The notes under the pieces are model-generated. The model saw only the letters and a program-made list of their open reading frames with translations, was not told the origin of the DNA and ran no database searches. This document shows, piece after piece, positions 46,985 through 59,238 of a DNA stretch of 64,000 bases (within the stretch, counting starts at the first letter, position 1; each line of letters opens with the position of its first letter). Location of the stretch: the NCBI GenBank assembly GCA_035772785.1, contig JAOCPU010000013.1, forward strand, positions 246,001 through 310,000, in the 5' to 3' direction. Position numbers and translations under genes: made by a program. The DNA is from Phlebiopsis flavidoalba (Eukaryota; Basidiomycota; Agaricomycetes; Polyporales; Phanerochaetaceae).

Positions 46985-48317
46985 CTATGTTTTTTTGACA
47001 GCGGAATACTTCACCACGGGTGAACTTGGGTGACGATACCTGCCTAGAGCGAGTTCATGTGCACCGTGACCGTACGGTACCCTCCGAAGGTCATATCAAG
47101 ATCTTCTACGCAAAGTTCCCCAAGTAACTCCACTCATCCATACTACACGCTCATGAATGTAGCTGTTGCAAAGGAGGAAAATTATACTCCCGCTCTTACG
47201 CTTACAACACTACGCTCGTATTTCGAGATAGGGGCAATACTAGCGGGTAGCGCCGCTTCAAGCCAAACGCCCCAATAGAGGCCGACGGTCTTAACCGTAT
47301 GTAGCTTGAGCGTATGAGCTGCTTCAATGCTGATTCATAATCATACTTGTGTAGATTTTCAAAACTATCAATGCCAACAGCGTCTTCCTTCATCGTTTAC
47401 TCTCAGCTCGAGTGTGATTTATGTTCCTATGCGGGGGACAGCGGCCCGGGGCCACAAACTGCTCTCGTTGTCCGCTGGGCCACACAGCACACGGCTGGCT
47501 ACAATACCGTACACGAAACAAAATCCAGGATGTACGGAGAAAAGCTTCATGTCATCATCCCCAACCATGAGCCTCCCATCTTCGAGCACCCTCCCTCAAT
47601 ATTCGGCAGACGAGCTTTCATCGAACGGGTCAGTGATCTACGTCTGTTAAACGCTCTCCAACATTAACAAACGCCGTCTCAGGTGTTCCACTCGTTTGTG
47701 GATTTTGCGAATGATGAACAACTTCCGCAGGGGATAGTGGTTCCCCAAAGGACACATATGGAGGAAAGTTTCATTCGTTTCAACCATGAAACAAGGCGGG
47801 AATATGAACAAGGCGATCGTCAAGTATTTCTACGATGGAGTCCCCGGCGTTCGGCTCTATGACTTACTGGTCAAATCGCCACCCCGTGTACGATATGAGA
47901 TTCGATGGCCCTGGCAAACTCAAGCCCCAAAAAACTATTCTTTTGGGTATGTGTTACGCTGAGTTGTCCGGGTGTTAGAGGCTAGACGTCTGGCGTCAGT
48001 GGCCCGGTCCCAAGTTCGAGGGTTACAAAATGCTGAATCCGAAAGGCACTGAACCCCTTTGGACCGTGTCGTCGCTGGCGAGGCGGGTGGCAGAACTCGT
48101 AGAGGAATTTTATGCCGTGAGCATCGCTCGACATCACCTCATGGGAAAATACTATAGTGACCCTACATACTTTCTAGGAAATCAACCGAGGCAGCAGGAC
48201 CGCCAATGCGGGAGAATGGAGCCCAGAAAGAAATATACCATTCGACCGAATCTATCTCGTGAGATTCGACAAACTCCTCAGGGCTTGCAGCCTGTTCTCT
48301 CCTTCGACGCAGACTAA
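46985..48317 (+). CDS. Hypothetical protein, unrecognised
   Basis: A chain of coding-looking plus-strand pieces separated by short gaps: LGDDTCLERVHVHRD (about 47025-47070), GHIKIFYAKFP (47090-47125), a 106-residue piece at 47347-47667 with VIIPNHEPPIFEHPPS, then IVVPQRTHMEESFIRFNHE (47740), KFEGYKMLNPKG (48015) and a 95-codon piece ending at 48317. The last piece contains SSLARRVAELVEEFYA, a probable amphipathic helix. No signal peptide or membrane segment is visible, and I cannot name a family. The start is not known; 46985 is only where protein-like sequence begins. The end is next to the 3' end of the Ofd1 gene on the other strand (111 bases away). Confidence 0.4.
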
Positions 48318-48428
48318 TCCCTACAATCATAGCCCATCCCGCGAGCATTCACTGATGTCCGAAAAGGGTTATAGCCATAGCGTAGTCTGCGAATGACGAA
48401 ATATATTAGCACTGTACCAACATAATTT

Positions 48429-50641
48429 TCACTCCTCGTCCTCTTCCTCCACCATGCCAATCTCATATTCACCGCATACATCCCACCGCGACCCTTCTGC
48501 TGCCGCGCTGACGTACTTGACGTAAACAAGAGCGCATCACCTTCTCGTCGCGCAGGACGAGGAGCAAACCGGTTGAAGCCAGGCTGGACAGTGAGGAGCG
48601 TGCCATCGTCTTCGTCCTCTTCATCGTCTTCTTCATCGGAATGATTTGAGACATCCTTGGCGCTAGTTTTTCCGTTTGATTTTGCCGTGGCCTTGCCGTT
48701 TGGTGAGGCTTGTGCACTACTCGAGCCGTTTTTCTCGGGCTGTTCGGCAGTTTTGGGTCTTCTTCGATCCGGAGCGGTACACAGCGGGTCATCCTCTTCT
48801 TCGTGCGGGGCCATGTAGCACTGGAAAGAAAGAACTAAGTCGCGCTTCTCACCCGGATCAAAATAGTGAACTCACCTCCCACCCGCCCCATTCACCACTT
48901 TGCCACCATTGACCTTCACCTTCTCCGGCTTCTTCCCCTTCTTCTTCCTTCCCTCCTCTTCCTCCGCCTCAGCCTCAATGAGCACCTCAGGTGTCAAACC
49001 AAGGACCACATCCAGCCGCGCCTCGCTCTCCTCGCTCGTCGCGAGCGTGTAATCCAAACCAGGCCTGAACCGCCGCGCCTCAGCCGCCCAGCTGAGCGGA
49101 AGCACGCTCGAGACTTTCGCAAGCCACGCGCGGAATGCAGGCGCAGGAAACAGCTCGTCCTGCAGCGCGCGCACGATGCTGTCCGGCGAGCCGAGCGCGC
49201 TGCGCGGGACGCGCCGTCATCGCGCCCTGCCGCAGGCGCGAGCGTGCAGTAGCGCCACTTGTGCGGCGGGCCCTTGAGCACCCACGGCGTGTCCGCTGAT
49301 TGCGCTTGGGTGCCGGCGGTGTGCGCTGGGATGCGGGGTGTGCGGTCGGGTCCGAGCCCGGCGCGTGCGTCGTTTGCGGCGAGTCCGGCGGAGAGCTTTT
49401 CGGCGAGAGGCGCGCTGAGGAAGGAGTGTAGTTCGAGGGAGGATTCGTCGACGAAGCGTGAGGCGAGGGCAGCTATCGTGCGTGGTGGAGGTAGACGGGG
49501 TTCAGGAATTCGGAGAGGAAGGAGATGTGTTCGGGTGAGAGAGGGTCCGAGGGCATAGGTGGAGCCGTTGGAGAAGGGTAGGTCTGGAAAAACAGTCGAG
49601 GTGGATGCCTATATGCGCGCATTTAGTTCCATGAACAAGTGATCCTCATAGGTACTCACCAATTGCTCACGAGAGCTCTTGTATTTCACCCCACTTCTCG
49701 TTGGCATCGTAAGCCCTCCTCACCCAGGTTGAGCAACATGGATAACCACCCACTAATGGATCAACCTCTGCCTCCCGTCCTCTGCCTCACCAACGACGCC
49801 GACTTCTTCGACCGAGTGGAAGCTCTTGCCTGGGCTGAACTTCAAAGAAGATGAAACTGGTTCCAGCTTGGTGGTCATGCTCTTGCCTCGGTACGCACTC
49901 GGGCTCAGGTGTGCACCGTCTCCACACACGGTCTTAGTCGGGTACAGCTCGAGCGCGCCGCCCCATTCGGGCTGCCAGCCCTCGGTAATGCGGGAGGGGC
50001 ATGTAAAGGATGTAAGAGACGCGACGGAGAGACTCAGTCGAATCAACGTCGTCGTGGTTGAGGAAGGTGGTGCGTAAGCCTTCGTGTAGGTGTTGACGGA
50101 CATGTCCTGCTTTCGAGCCCGAGAGTGGGCCGCATCCTGTCACCGCCTGCACGAAAGCGCGGAACTTGGGTGAGTAGAGCGCGTCGCGGAGGGTGAGGAG
50201 ATTCGGGAGGAGGGAGATTTGGTCTTTTGGTGAGATAGTTTAGAGAGGCAAGGTCCCCAGTCTGGTTGACCTTATAGTATATATCGCGCAATGGGTGGCA
50301 CACCCAGTCAGTACGAGTTGCGATACTGAGTACAAGGGCTCGTACCTTGTATATGTCCGTTTCCTTCTCCGTGAAACTCAACTCAGCCAGGATCTCATCT
50401 TTGACTGCAGCCAATAGCTCGTCTTGAAACAGCTTATCCACCTTACAGTACAAGTACGGCTCCGAATTTTGCGTACTCGTTGTGCAACCGGTGAATAGTA
50501 TTCGGCGCGAGGAGCTCGGGCGCGAAATGGGGGGTAGGGTCGAGATCCGGCTTGGACGAATCCTTGTGATCCTTCTTTGCTCGCTTGGGAGAGTGCTGAG
50601 CTACTGGGTTTGGAGATTCGGGCGTGGTGTGTAGCGGCCAT
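48429..50641 (-). CDS. ofd1: Prolyl 3,4-dihydroxylase, Ofd1/Tpa1 type (2-oxoglutarate/Fe(II) dioxygenase)
   Basis: Hydroxylates a proline of ribosomal protein uS12 (Rps23), linking oxygen to translation fidelity and, in fission yeast, to sterol regulation through Sre1. On minus, the start at 50641 gives MAATHH. Then come FAPELLAPNTIHRLHNEY-like residues (about 50525-50465), YCKVDKLFQDELLAAVKDEI (50450-50395), LSFTEKETDIYKV (50370), GDLASLNYL (50250) and KFRAFVQAVTGCGPLSG (50165-50115). The catalytic core is TTFLNHDDVDSTESLRRVSYILYMP (HxD iron ligands), GGALELYPT (49950) and the distal PGKSFHSVEEV (49830-49800). The C-terminal half includes EEDDEEDEDD (48620), LTVQPGFN (48590) and a final acidic run before TGA at 48429-48431. 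Conserved catalytic residues are visible. Frameshifts and introns interrupt it. Confidence 0.88.
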
Positions 50642-51699
50642 TCTGTCTGAGGTGCTAAGACAACGGTACAGCGAGCCTTCGTACAAGTCTACGTTTTGCA
50701 GCCGAATTGATGAGGTGCGTACTGCGAGATATGGATGAAAGGTCACGCACCTGCTTATATATTCAATAATAAACGTGCTGAGATATGTACAGAAGGGTCC
50801 TTGAGGGAAGCAAGCGAGGGGGATGAAGAAGGCCGAGACGAGGGAGAGTTTCACCGCAAAGTGTAAACTTTGTATGACGGTCGAGGCTCGAAGTCTAGAC
50901 GTGCAGGGCGATGATTTGCGTGACTTTGATTCCAGAATCTGGCTGCTGCAGACTGGCCTGGACAACGTGCTCGAGCTGAATTGTGCAGAAGAGACCTCGG
51001 CTAGAACGAAGTAGAACGAAGCCACCTTGAAGGCGTTTTTCTAAGCGCTGAGAGATGCCCTTTGCTCCGACCACAACAGAAGCGCCGCGATGAGAGGGAG
51101 TGGAAAGTCACGACGCTCTGAAGTGCTGGGTCCTGACATGATGATGATTTTTCCGCGTCGACCGTGCCCAGACTCGAGTGTAAGTACCTCCTACGTAGGG
51201 CGGTGATAGCCAGCTTGAAGTTGAAGGGCGCCCCGCTATAGCGCTATATGTATCCTTTCCCACCCGCGGCGACGGTCCTCTTCTACCTTCATCAACTCCG
51301 CTCAGACGGCGGTCTCGGGCTGATGTCGCAATGAGCCATATTGTGCGCCGAGCGATGAATTGTCGACCACCTCCTCAAGCGACGTAAGCTGTTGGATTGA
51401 TATACGTCGGGTGAGGTGAGTGCTGGTCTTGGAAACAGCTGTCTCACTCGTAAGTTCTACTTCAACGCGTTGTGTTGACACTTCGTTGTCGTAAAATGAC
51501 TCCGTCATGACGTTGCAGTCAAAACTTGAAAGATACGACTAAATGCATCCCACTCGCGTCCCAAACTGGCTTTTTGCGTAGTCAAATCCACACATGAAGT
51601 CAAACATTGTGCGACGTCAATGTAACTTTGGAGCAGCCGCTTCTGCAAACATTACAGTCAAGTGAGTGAATTGCTCATATCTCATCTAACTTAACTTCA
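50642..51699. other. Upstream region of Ofd1 gene, no gene seen
   Basis: About 1.05 kb. The minus frame stays open above the chosen Ofd1 start up to 51025. Its translation (hydrophobic, Ser-rich) has no counterpart in Ofd1 proteins, so I treat it as 5' UTR or chance. Nothing else is recognised. Confidence 0.4.
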
Positions 51700-52440
51700 T
51701 TATTACGCTTTACCTCCGTGGAAAAACAAATGAAAGTTGTGGTGGCTATAAGTGAGGGCCGCTACCGGCTGTACCATCCTTCAAACGGATCCATTTTCTT
51801 TGGCTGGTCACCAGCATGGAACCTTACCGGTCACCATAAAAACATACCCCAGCTCACGTATACTAATGACGAGTACGCCTAAATTTTTGCGATATATTGG
51901 TACGCCAGGCTACTTATCGAGAATGTGAAAGACTTTATGAACCTTCACCATTCCAGGATTATGGACAGATTTCGTCTACAATGTGCCATCTTCCTGTCTT
52001 CCAGACCGTTTGGGCGAAAAAAATCGTGTCCAGGATTTCAATCCACATGTAGCGGATCAAACGCCACAAAGCTACCGGTATAGAGTGGATGTTTCGGAAT
52101 CCATTCTCTACTATAGCTTTGCCTGTTCAAATACAGCGACAACTTGATTATTTATTGCACACGGCTCCGCCCATGAATATCACTTTGTTGCACACCACGG
52201 TTATGAAGTGGGGAATCTGAGCACGTATAAGCATTGCCTATCGTGGACTCCATCCAGAAAGTCACTGACGATGAATTCGCATTTTTATTTTGTTTTCTCA
52301 GCCTTTCTATGCAACGGAAGGAGAATCCGTTCTCACCCGACGGCGCCTTATGACTATTGGTAGGAGTGACGTCATCGACATGTTCGCGGCGACGCACAAA
52401 AAAGTCCGGATCAGACGGGACGCGGGTCAGTCTGGAGGCT
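51700..52440 (+). CDS. Possible hypothetical protein, unrecognised
   Basis: Protein-like pieces on plus include NGSIFFGWSPAWNLTGHHKN (about 51788-51845), GLWTDFVYNVPSSC (51955), a 28-residue piece around 52050-52145 with RYRVDVSESILYYSFAC, and FSPDGALMTIGRSDVIDMFA (52330-52390). They lie in several frames with plausible GT...AG interruptions. No family is recognised and no start or stop could be fixed. It could also be remnants of a dead gene. Confidence 0.25.
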
Positions 52441-52632
52441 GGACAAGGTTTACGGAGACTAAAGTTTGAAAGCGCGCCGCGATAACGCAGGTTGAGTCGG
52501 GAGAAATGGGAGGGGGACAAAAGCCCCTGTGGACGGAGTGGACGGGGAATGCCATGCCGTCGTCCGTGCCATCATCGGTGCCACGCGCGATGGCGCCGGA
52601 GATGTTGGCGGCCCAAATCGTAGAGGGCGGGG

Positions 52633-52638
52633 TATAAA
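52633..52638 (+). promoter_or_regulatory. TATA box of RCF2
   Basis: TATAAA lies in GGGGTATAAAGC, 94 bases upstream of the RCF2 ATG at 52727, followed by a C/T-rich initiator-like stretch. Position and sequence fit a canonical fungal core promoter. Confidence 0.6.
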
Positions 52639-52726
52639 GCACAACAGGAGATTCCTCCTTCCCCTCAACAACTACTTCACCCCCAGTCCCTTTCGTACTC
52701 ATTTCTCCGTTCCGTATTACTCGACT

Positions 52727-53600
52727 ATGAAGGTGCGCTCCTAGACACACCAAAAAGCAACGAAAATCTCGCTAACGGTCTTTACAGATTGTCACGAAGG
52801 AAGAGCTCGATGCTCAGCAGCATGCCACAATTATGGGAGGTGTAAAAGGATTCCTCTCGGGCGCAGCAGTCGCACTACCAGTTTCTTACGCCTTGCAACG
52901 CCGATGGGCCTACTACCGCCAGCTACCCCCAAGTCTCAAGGCCTTCGGCGTCATCCTCATCGTCGTACCCAGCTTCGTCATCTCCGCCGAACATGCAGGC
53001 CAGCGTTTTGAGCGGGAAAACTGGTACGTTTCCCAGCTTCTGGCACCTCGAAAAGACTAACCAAAGTGCGTGTGCAGGCACGACCAGGGCAAGGCGGAAA
53101 TGGACGCCGCGGAGTCGCGTGCGCAACAACATTGGGACTCACTCGACTTCAAGGGGCGCGTCAACGACTTTCGCGATGCGTCATCAGTATGGAATCATTC
53201 TTGGTGGTTGGGCCCTCAGTTTGGGCCTTAGCTTCGGACTGATCGCGCGGAATAAGTACCAGTACCGATGCCCACAAAAGGTGTGTGTCTCCGAGACGGG
53301 TCGGAATAGATCTAGTGTACTCACTCAGCTGGTCTGTAGATTGTTCAGGCTCGTATGTGGGCACAGGGTCTCACTGTTGGCGTGCTGATTGCGGCGGGCG
53401 TCACAACACATTGAACAGAAAGCAGGAGGATGGACCCGTCAGGCATTTGGTGCGTCGTTATGCTTCTATAGTCGGCTCATAGGAGTGTTCTCAACACGCG
53501 CATATAGGCTCCTGATCATTCATGGAAAGACATAATAGAGCATGAACAAGAGGAAGAATCCGTCAGAAAGCAGCGGATCGAGGCGCTCCTTCGCAAATAA
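52727..53600 (+). CDS. RCF2: Respiratory supercomplex factor 2 (Rcf2), HIG1-domain inner-membrane protein
   Basis: A mitochondrial inner-membrane protein that associates with cytochrome bc1-cytochrome oxidase supercomplexes. Exon 1 is only MK (52727-52732). The intron at 52733-52787 joins it to IVTKEELDAQQHATIMGGVK, the family N-terminus. A membrane hairpin follows: GFLSGAAVALPVSYALQRRW and LKAFGVILIVVPSFVISAEH, then FERENW. A second intron (about 53023-53078) restores W-HDQGKAEMDAAESRAQQHWD. After it come FAMRHQYGIILGGWALSLGLSFGL and the HIG1 signature QKIVQARMWAQGLTVGVLI (split by an intron and frameshift near 53280-53380). The end is SWKDIIEHEQEEESVRKQ and ALLRK, with TAA at 53598-53600. 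Frameshifts affect the second half only; the first half reads cleanly through its splice sites. Confidence 0.88.
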
Positions 53601-54199
53601 GGCACTTACACTACACTCGTTCGACCTTCATGCGTCTTGGATTAGACACAACACGGCCTTTAAGACCTACTGAGCATAGAGATTGGACCAACCGGATACT
53701 GTGTACATAGAGCCATGTATACCCTACTACACTACTTTATTGACGCATATTTGTACTTGCAGAATCCGCAGGCGCAGGAACGCTTGCTATCACAGCCAGG
53801 ATTCGAAGACACCGTTGATCGTACCAACTAATTCTTTTGGAGATTTTAGAGATTATGCCATGACCCTGTCGTTTTTCTGGACGAAGGCATGGTTAACACG
53901 TCTAGATATCGGTGCAACAAGCCCACGAATTAACTCAACAGGATTAGGCAAGTAGGCTTCCGCAAATGGGCTTCAGTAAATAGGCTTCAGCGAACGGGCT
54001 TCGGCAAACACGCACATACATCCCCATCGTCCAATATCAACATTCGCGCCCCCCTTCGTCCCTCGCTGCTCGTCCGCCAGTACTCAAGAGCGAACTCTTC
54101 TAGACACTCAACTAGTCCTGGATCTTTGAACGCTGTACTATAACCCTGCTATCAATTGAGTCTCAAACTTGTCTTCCGCCTTGTAATGATAAAAGTCTC
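53601..54199. other. Intergenic between RCF2 and the F-box cluster
   Basis: About 600 bases. A 90-codon plus frame (53683-53955) has no recognised motif. A short imperfect direct repeat of GGCTTC(A/C)G(T/C)(A/G)AA occurs at about 53945-54005 (four close copies). Confidence 0.5.
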
Positions 54200-55535
54200 A
54201 TGAGCGATCCACCAAGGCCCTCCACAGCCATGGCAGGGCCAGTCAGCCCCTCCCGCCATCCCTCTAGATATCGTGGATCAGATCCTCCACGAATGTAGCT
54301 ACGGAGGAGGAGTTTGCTCTCACCAAACCAGATCTGACGGCCTTTTCACTCGTGTGTCGGTCATGGCGCGAGGCCTGCATTCCCCATCTCTTCCGATCGA
54401 TTCAGTTCTCCTATGCACACTGGTCGGACGAGGTTTTGCAAATGATAGGCATCGATACCCTCGGTGCCGGGAAGATGTGTGGATGGATGAAGGCGACCCC
54501 ACAGATCGCGGAAACCGTCTCCCACTGCATCGTTTCGTAGCGCTGTACAAATGGTTCGAGCAGCATCCAGATATTTGCAAACTATGTTGAGGCTTTGAGA
54601 ATAGTCTCAATTGGGAAATCGCGACACTCTCGATCACGGCGTTCTCTCTGCGCCCGAACTCGGTTATATCTCCCTACACACAATCCGAGCCTGTGGCCCA
54701 AGTTGCTTTTCATCGCCTCCCTACGGTCTGTTTCCCAGGCTTGAAAAGCTCTCCCTCCAATCAGTCAGATTGGCGGACTTGACGATCCCACAAAGCTTGC
54801 AACCTGAAACCTCCCCGCATACCTTTAGCCAACCTTTCAGTCGACCTAGGTTCTGTAACGATGTTACGTTCACCGTGGACCCACTTGAAAGCGACAATAT
54901 GCTACACAACCCTTCGTTGACGTTGATCGTCGACTGTTTCGTACACATGGAGAATCGCTCAGCCTTTCGTATTGCGAACGGCCTGCGGCAACAATATTGA
55001 CTCCCTCCTTCACTTCCCCACTCCGATTACGCTCTCTACGTCTACACCAGGGCTTCTGGGAGCCTCGTTCTCTGCTCGACTATCCTCATCTGACAAGTAT
55101 ACAGTCGCTTTATCCCTAGTCATTGATCGAGCAACTTCGATTTATTTACGCGACTATGGGGAAAGTATTGGAGAGAATGGGACCGACCTCATGCATCTCT
55201 CGAATGTTGCATACTTAGCACGTGCAAGAAGTATACTTTTTTCGTGCTCAAATGTGTGTTGCAGCGCTGACAAAAGCATCCATAGTTATGTGGGATGAAG
55301 AAAGACTGCGGCTGTCGGCTTGCACGAATCTCCGGTCACTCGAGCTCGTCGTCACGCCACCCCGCCGCTCACCGACAAGTATGCCTGCGAGATGGTGCGA
55401 CAGACGCTTGCGTCGTACTGTGTCAGATCGCCCCCGCCAAAAGAGGGGTGCCTATCCGTGAAACTCGTTAATCAAGATGTCCCCTTCCTCAGCAAGCAGC
55501 TATTGAAGGGGTTGATGACATCAGTGACGCGATAG
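54200..55535 (+). CDS. F-box protein, tandem copy 1
   Basis: The start at 54200 (MSDPPRPSTAMAGPVSPS) leads into an F-box split by a frameshift: IPLDIVDQILHEC, then DLTAFSLVCRSWREACIPHLFRSIQFSYAHW (about 54330-54430). After a middle region with frame changes, the C-terminal part has LSACTNLRSLELVVT (55312-55360) and YACEMVRQTLASYC (55380-55420). The ORF ends at 55535. The motif order (F-box; A/S-CTNLRSLxLxV near the end) is shared with the next two genes, so they are paralogues. The substrate is unknown; expected to act in an SCF ubiquitin ligase. Confidence 0.72.
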
Positions 55536-56051
55536 AAGGACTAAGACAGAGGGCCAGAAACTTAGAAATGAAGCTTTGTTCTGGGTGCCCAAAATACCCT
55601 GGTTTGGCGAGTCGTACCTCGCTGCAGCTGCGGCAGGGGGCTCACGGAGGACCTCCTTCTATGAGTTATGACATGTAATATATGGCTCGGATGTAGACAG
55701 CTTCTTGCACTGAGAATAGCCGAGTAGTGACACGTTCCAACAATATTTATGTCCAAGGGCTGGACTTGAATGGTGAATATCAAGACCGGTCGCCACGTCG
55801 TCGCCTGATACAGGTCAATGTGAGTACTAGACCTCGACTTTCTCTGTGCACACGCACACACATCCTCATCCTCATTTAAGTCTCTCTGTTCATAAAGATC
55901 ATGTAATCGGCATGAAAGAGGGGCATGGCGGATGCACGCGTCGCTGTTTGACGCCAAAGGCTTGACCTCGAACTTCCACCATCTAGTGAGCGCTTTTTAC
56001 GGAGTGCATATAAGACAAAGCTTAGCCGTGCTGTAGAAGTACGGAGCAATC
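55536..56051. other. Spacer between F-box copies 1 and 2
   Basis: About 515 bases. A 131-codon minus frame (55562-55957) crosses it without any recognisable motif. I regard it as the upstream region of F-box copy 2. Confidence 0.45.
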
Positions 56052-57588
56052 ATGCAAAAAGCAATATTGCTCCCTACCCCCTCTCATTTACAGACTGCCC
56101 GTGGAGCTTTTAGACCAAATCATGCACGATCTAATACCCATCAAATACGACGCCAACAAACAAGATCTCCGGGCCTGCTCTCTCGTTGCAAATCCTGGAG
56201 GCGTCTCTGTGCTGCCCATCTATTTCGAGATATAAGATACTCCTTCGATTCTTGGTCCCCAGACATCTCCTACGACATACCGCTCACCGACAGCCTCAAA
56301 GAGCCTTGGTTGCTGGAGGCTGACGAGGATGTCTACGGGGGACTGGCTGGGCGTCGGCTGGAATGCATCCCTAGACGCCATCTCGTAGCCATCTTACAAC
56401 TTCTTTGCACAATTCGACTGATATCTGCGCGCATACACGGATCATAAAGCTTGCCGGCATTCGGGAGTCTAGCCAAGTTGCCACCGAGTCCCTGCAGCCT
56501 TACATCTCTTCAGACTTCGACGAGTCTGTGCCTCGCCCTGAAGGCTTGGCTCCCGTACAAAGCAGTCTCTTCCTGGCTATTATAAGGCTCTTTCCTGCGC
56601 TTCAATGCTTGTCCTTGGACCAGATAGCGTTGACCGACATCTTCACCGAAACTTCGCCGGCCCTGCTGAGACGAAGCAGAGCGAAGAGCCCCAACGAATT
56701 CCCTTAGAAAGCCTTTCCGTGAGCTTCTTAGGCCCTGTACTCGATTACGACAAAATCAGAACCATCGTCAATCAAGAACGAGCGTTAACAAGAATCATCG
56801 ACTGTTTCGAGGGCTTTCGGGATCTCTCGCCGTCAAGTATCTCGATGGTACCACTATACCAGCCCTCAGTCCTTCGCACACCCCTCTTTACATCTCCATT
56901 CACTCAGTATTGTTGTGGGAACATGCACTGTCATATGGTGGAGATCCCTGCTGAGCTTCCCGAATCTGGCGGGTTTGCGCTCCCTATGCATAGACATGAT
57001 GTCTCCCCTCGGTGCCGGGCCCAACGCTAGAGGAATGGGTTATGGTGTTCAATGCAATGGGGCCACAGTTAGTTAATGCACCTTGAATGCCGAGTGTCCA
57101 TGCCCCCATGCCAAACGTGCGTAGTATTCCACTTCTCCCCGCATTTTTGAGTCTCATCACCAATACCCAGCAGATTCGTTAGCACTAGAGCAAATTGACA
57201 TGGACTTGCCATATCTAGCAGCATGCACGAATCTTCGATCGCTGAAGCTGCTTGTGCGTCTCTACCCTCAATTGCTCCCCCGCGCAAAGTGTGTCGCGAT
57301 CTATCCTTGCTTCCTACCCGCGGTATCGAAGCCTCAACTCAGATCTGTAATTGTATCTTACTTGGTGGGTGGTAACCGATGCTTGCCCCCCAGACCGGGT
57401 ATCATATTCCTGGACTTGTTGCTATAGGAAACTTGATACTAGCGCTACATGAAAAGATTGCAGGACTTGAGACAGAGACTTGGGTGTCAAGACGATGTGG
57501 CGCGATTTCATGCAGGAGAACCGCAATACCACCCATTCACCGGCTCTGCGAGAGGTGTAGGATAGAAATCATGAATACGTCCCTGTAG
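56052..57588 (+). CDS. F-box protein, tandem copy 2
   Basis: From the ATG at 56052 a frame change leads to RLPVELLDQIMHDLIPIKYD, followed by DLRACSLV and SWRRLCAAHLFRDIRYSFDSW (56150-56250), a complete F-box. The middle holds LVLGPDSVDR (56605-56635), LESLSVSFLGP (56705) and TRIIDCFEGFRDLS (56790-56830). The C-terminal region again has LAACTNLRSLKLLVR (57217-57262). The final frame ends at 57588. RIIDCFEGFRDLS resembles the RLFRTH and IIDCFKDIEELS segments at matching places in copies 1 and 3, which strengthens the paralogy. Frame breaks are frequent. Confidence 0.72.
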
Positions 57589-57846
57589 TTATCTCTTCGC
57601 TTTGGTGATAGACAATCGAGAAGATGAGATCCGTTCAGGTGTGATTTGACGAGAACTCGACTCGCTCAGACGCTGCACCGAATTGCCAAGACAAGCGCTA
57701 GCGCTCATTGACTGGCTGACTTTCCACCACGACATCGACTCTGAGGGTAAGTCCAAGTATCGCGCCATATCATGTTCAGATCTGAGTACATGTACTCTGG
57801 CAGAGCGTTCAATTGCTGACTGTGCGCTACTTCTCTAGAAATTTCA

Positions 57847-59238
57847 ATGAGCTCAGACTGCTACCCGACTCCTAGCCTGCCCCCAGAGCTCGTAGACCAG
57901 ATTCTCTACGCGATCTGCTGCCCCGAAGACGACTTTCCCCACACCGATAAAATCAGCCCTCAAGGCCTGCACCCTTGTCTGCAAGGACTGGCGAGAGCTG
58001 TATGGCCCTTATCTCTTCCAATCGATCTCGTTTTCATTTGCCTCTTGGCCTCCTCATGCACAAGATACTAGTCTTAAAAGCTTGACCGTCAACTCCGAAA
58101 AATCATGGCTACCAGTAGATACCTCTACAGGTGGCCCAGAAGGGCTCTTTCTTCCTCGGCCATACCTTCATAACACTCTATCAGCACTTTCGGCAACATC
58201 CCAAATTGTGCCAGCATGTTCGCTTCCTACAATTAAACGGCTATTATATTCCCCGTCGCCATGGGTACACAACAAGACTACGATGGCCATTGGATGTCGC
58301 GTCTCATGGGCTCGAGCCACGGTAGACAAGTCGTCCTTCATACACAAAACGCTGCAACTGTTCCCCACGCCTTCAGAAGCTGTTCATGGACCGCGTACTT
58401 GTGACCGATATACCCCACCCCCAAACAGCAATGGCCGCTCGAGGTAACACAACTGCCACGAATTCCCCTGCGATCCCTCGGTATTGACTTTGGTAGAGCG
58501 TCACTGTTCTTCCAGGAGCATCAGGACGAGGCAGGTCGTGACCTCAGCTTGATACAGATCATCGACTGCTTCAAGGATATAGAAGAGCTCTCATCTCTCT
58601 CGCTTCATCGATGACGCTGCGACCATTCTCACACCGTCATATTCGCCTGCACTGGAACTACGCTCGCTAAGCAGTTGTGCATAGCGCGATGACCTGCCAA
58701 TCGCTTCTTCGATTCCCAAATCTGGCTGCTCTCAATCCTTGCGTGTCGACTACTCTACTCGACTAACCTGCGTGACTGGATGACACTCTTCCAAACCATT
58801 GGTCCACGGCTGCTACATCTCAGCTGCCGAGTCGATGTTCTGTTCGAAGGTCAGTCTTGATGAACACCGGCATCTATCCTCAAAAGAAGATCGCAAACTA
58901 ATTTATTTGTTATTTTTGGCAGTTACCGAGAGGAACTACCTATCCTCTCCATGTGCACGAATCTTCGTTCACTCGAGTTCGATGTTCTTCCCCTAGGTCC
59001 GCCAAACGTCTGGGAAATCCTATCTCATGACATACTTGCTTCCTACCTCAATATCTCCCGGCCCCACTTTGACATCGTTGATCTTCATCATTCAGAGCCC
59101 CCAAATCGAGCCTTCAAACCTCCCCCCTGTTTTCGGAAAACTATCCCGGAGATGACCCTACGTGTTGGGGACGTACTTATTAAACATTCATGTAGACAGA
59201 GTCAAGGGACTTCAGATGCAAGTAAAGGTTCGAAATAG
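57847..59238 (+). CDS. F-box protein, tandem copy 3
   Basis: The start at 57847 (MSSDCYPTPSLPPELVDQIL) gives the first F-box helix; a frameshift near 57950 precedes LKALTLVCKDWRELYGPYLF and QSISFSFASW. Then come ITLYQHFRQHPKLCQHVRFL (58165-58225), IIDCFKDIEELSSLS (58560-58600), FPNLAALNP (58710) and LSMCTNLRSLEFDVLPLG (58945-59000). The ORF ends at 59238 with KGSK. It has the same layout as copies 1 and 2. The ATG is preceded by a plausible intron acceptor, so an upstream 5' exon cannot be excluded. Confidence 0.72.

Noticed and set aside
50642..51025. Extended N-terminus of the Ofd1 protein
   Set aside because: The minus frame is open upstream of 50641, but the translation does not resemble Ofd1 proteins, and the MAATHH start gives a normal length.
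52427..52753. 108-codon minus frame overlapping the RCF2 promoter
   Set aside because: It covers the TATA box and first exon of RCF2, has no motif, and is best explained as chance antisense.
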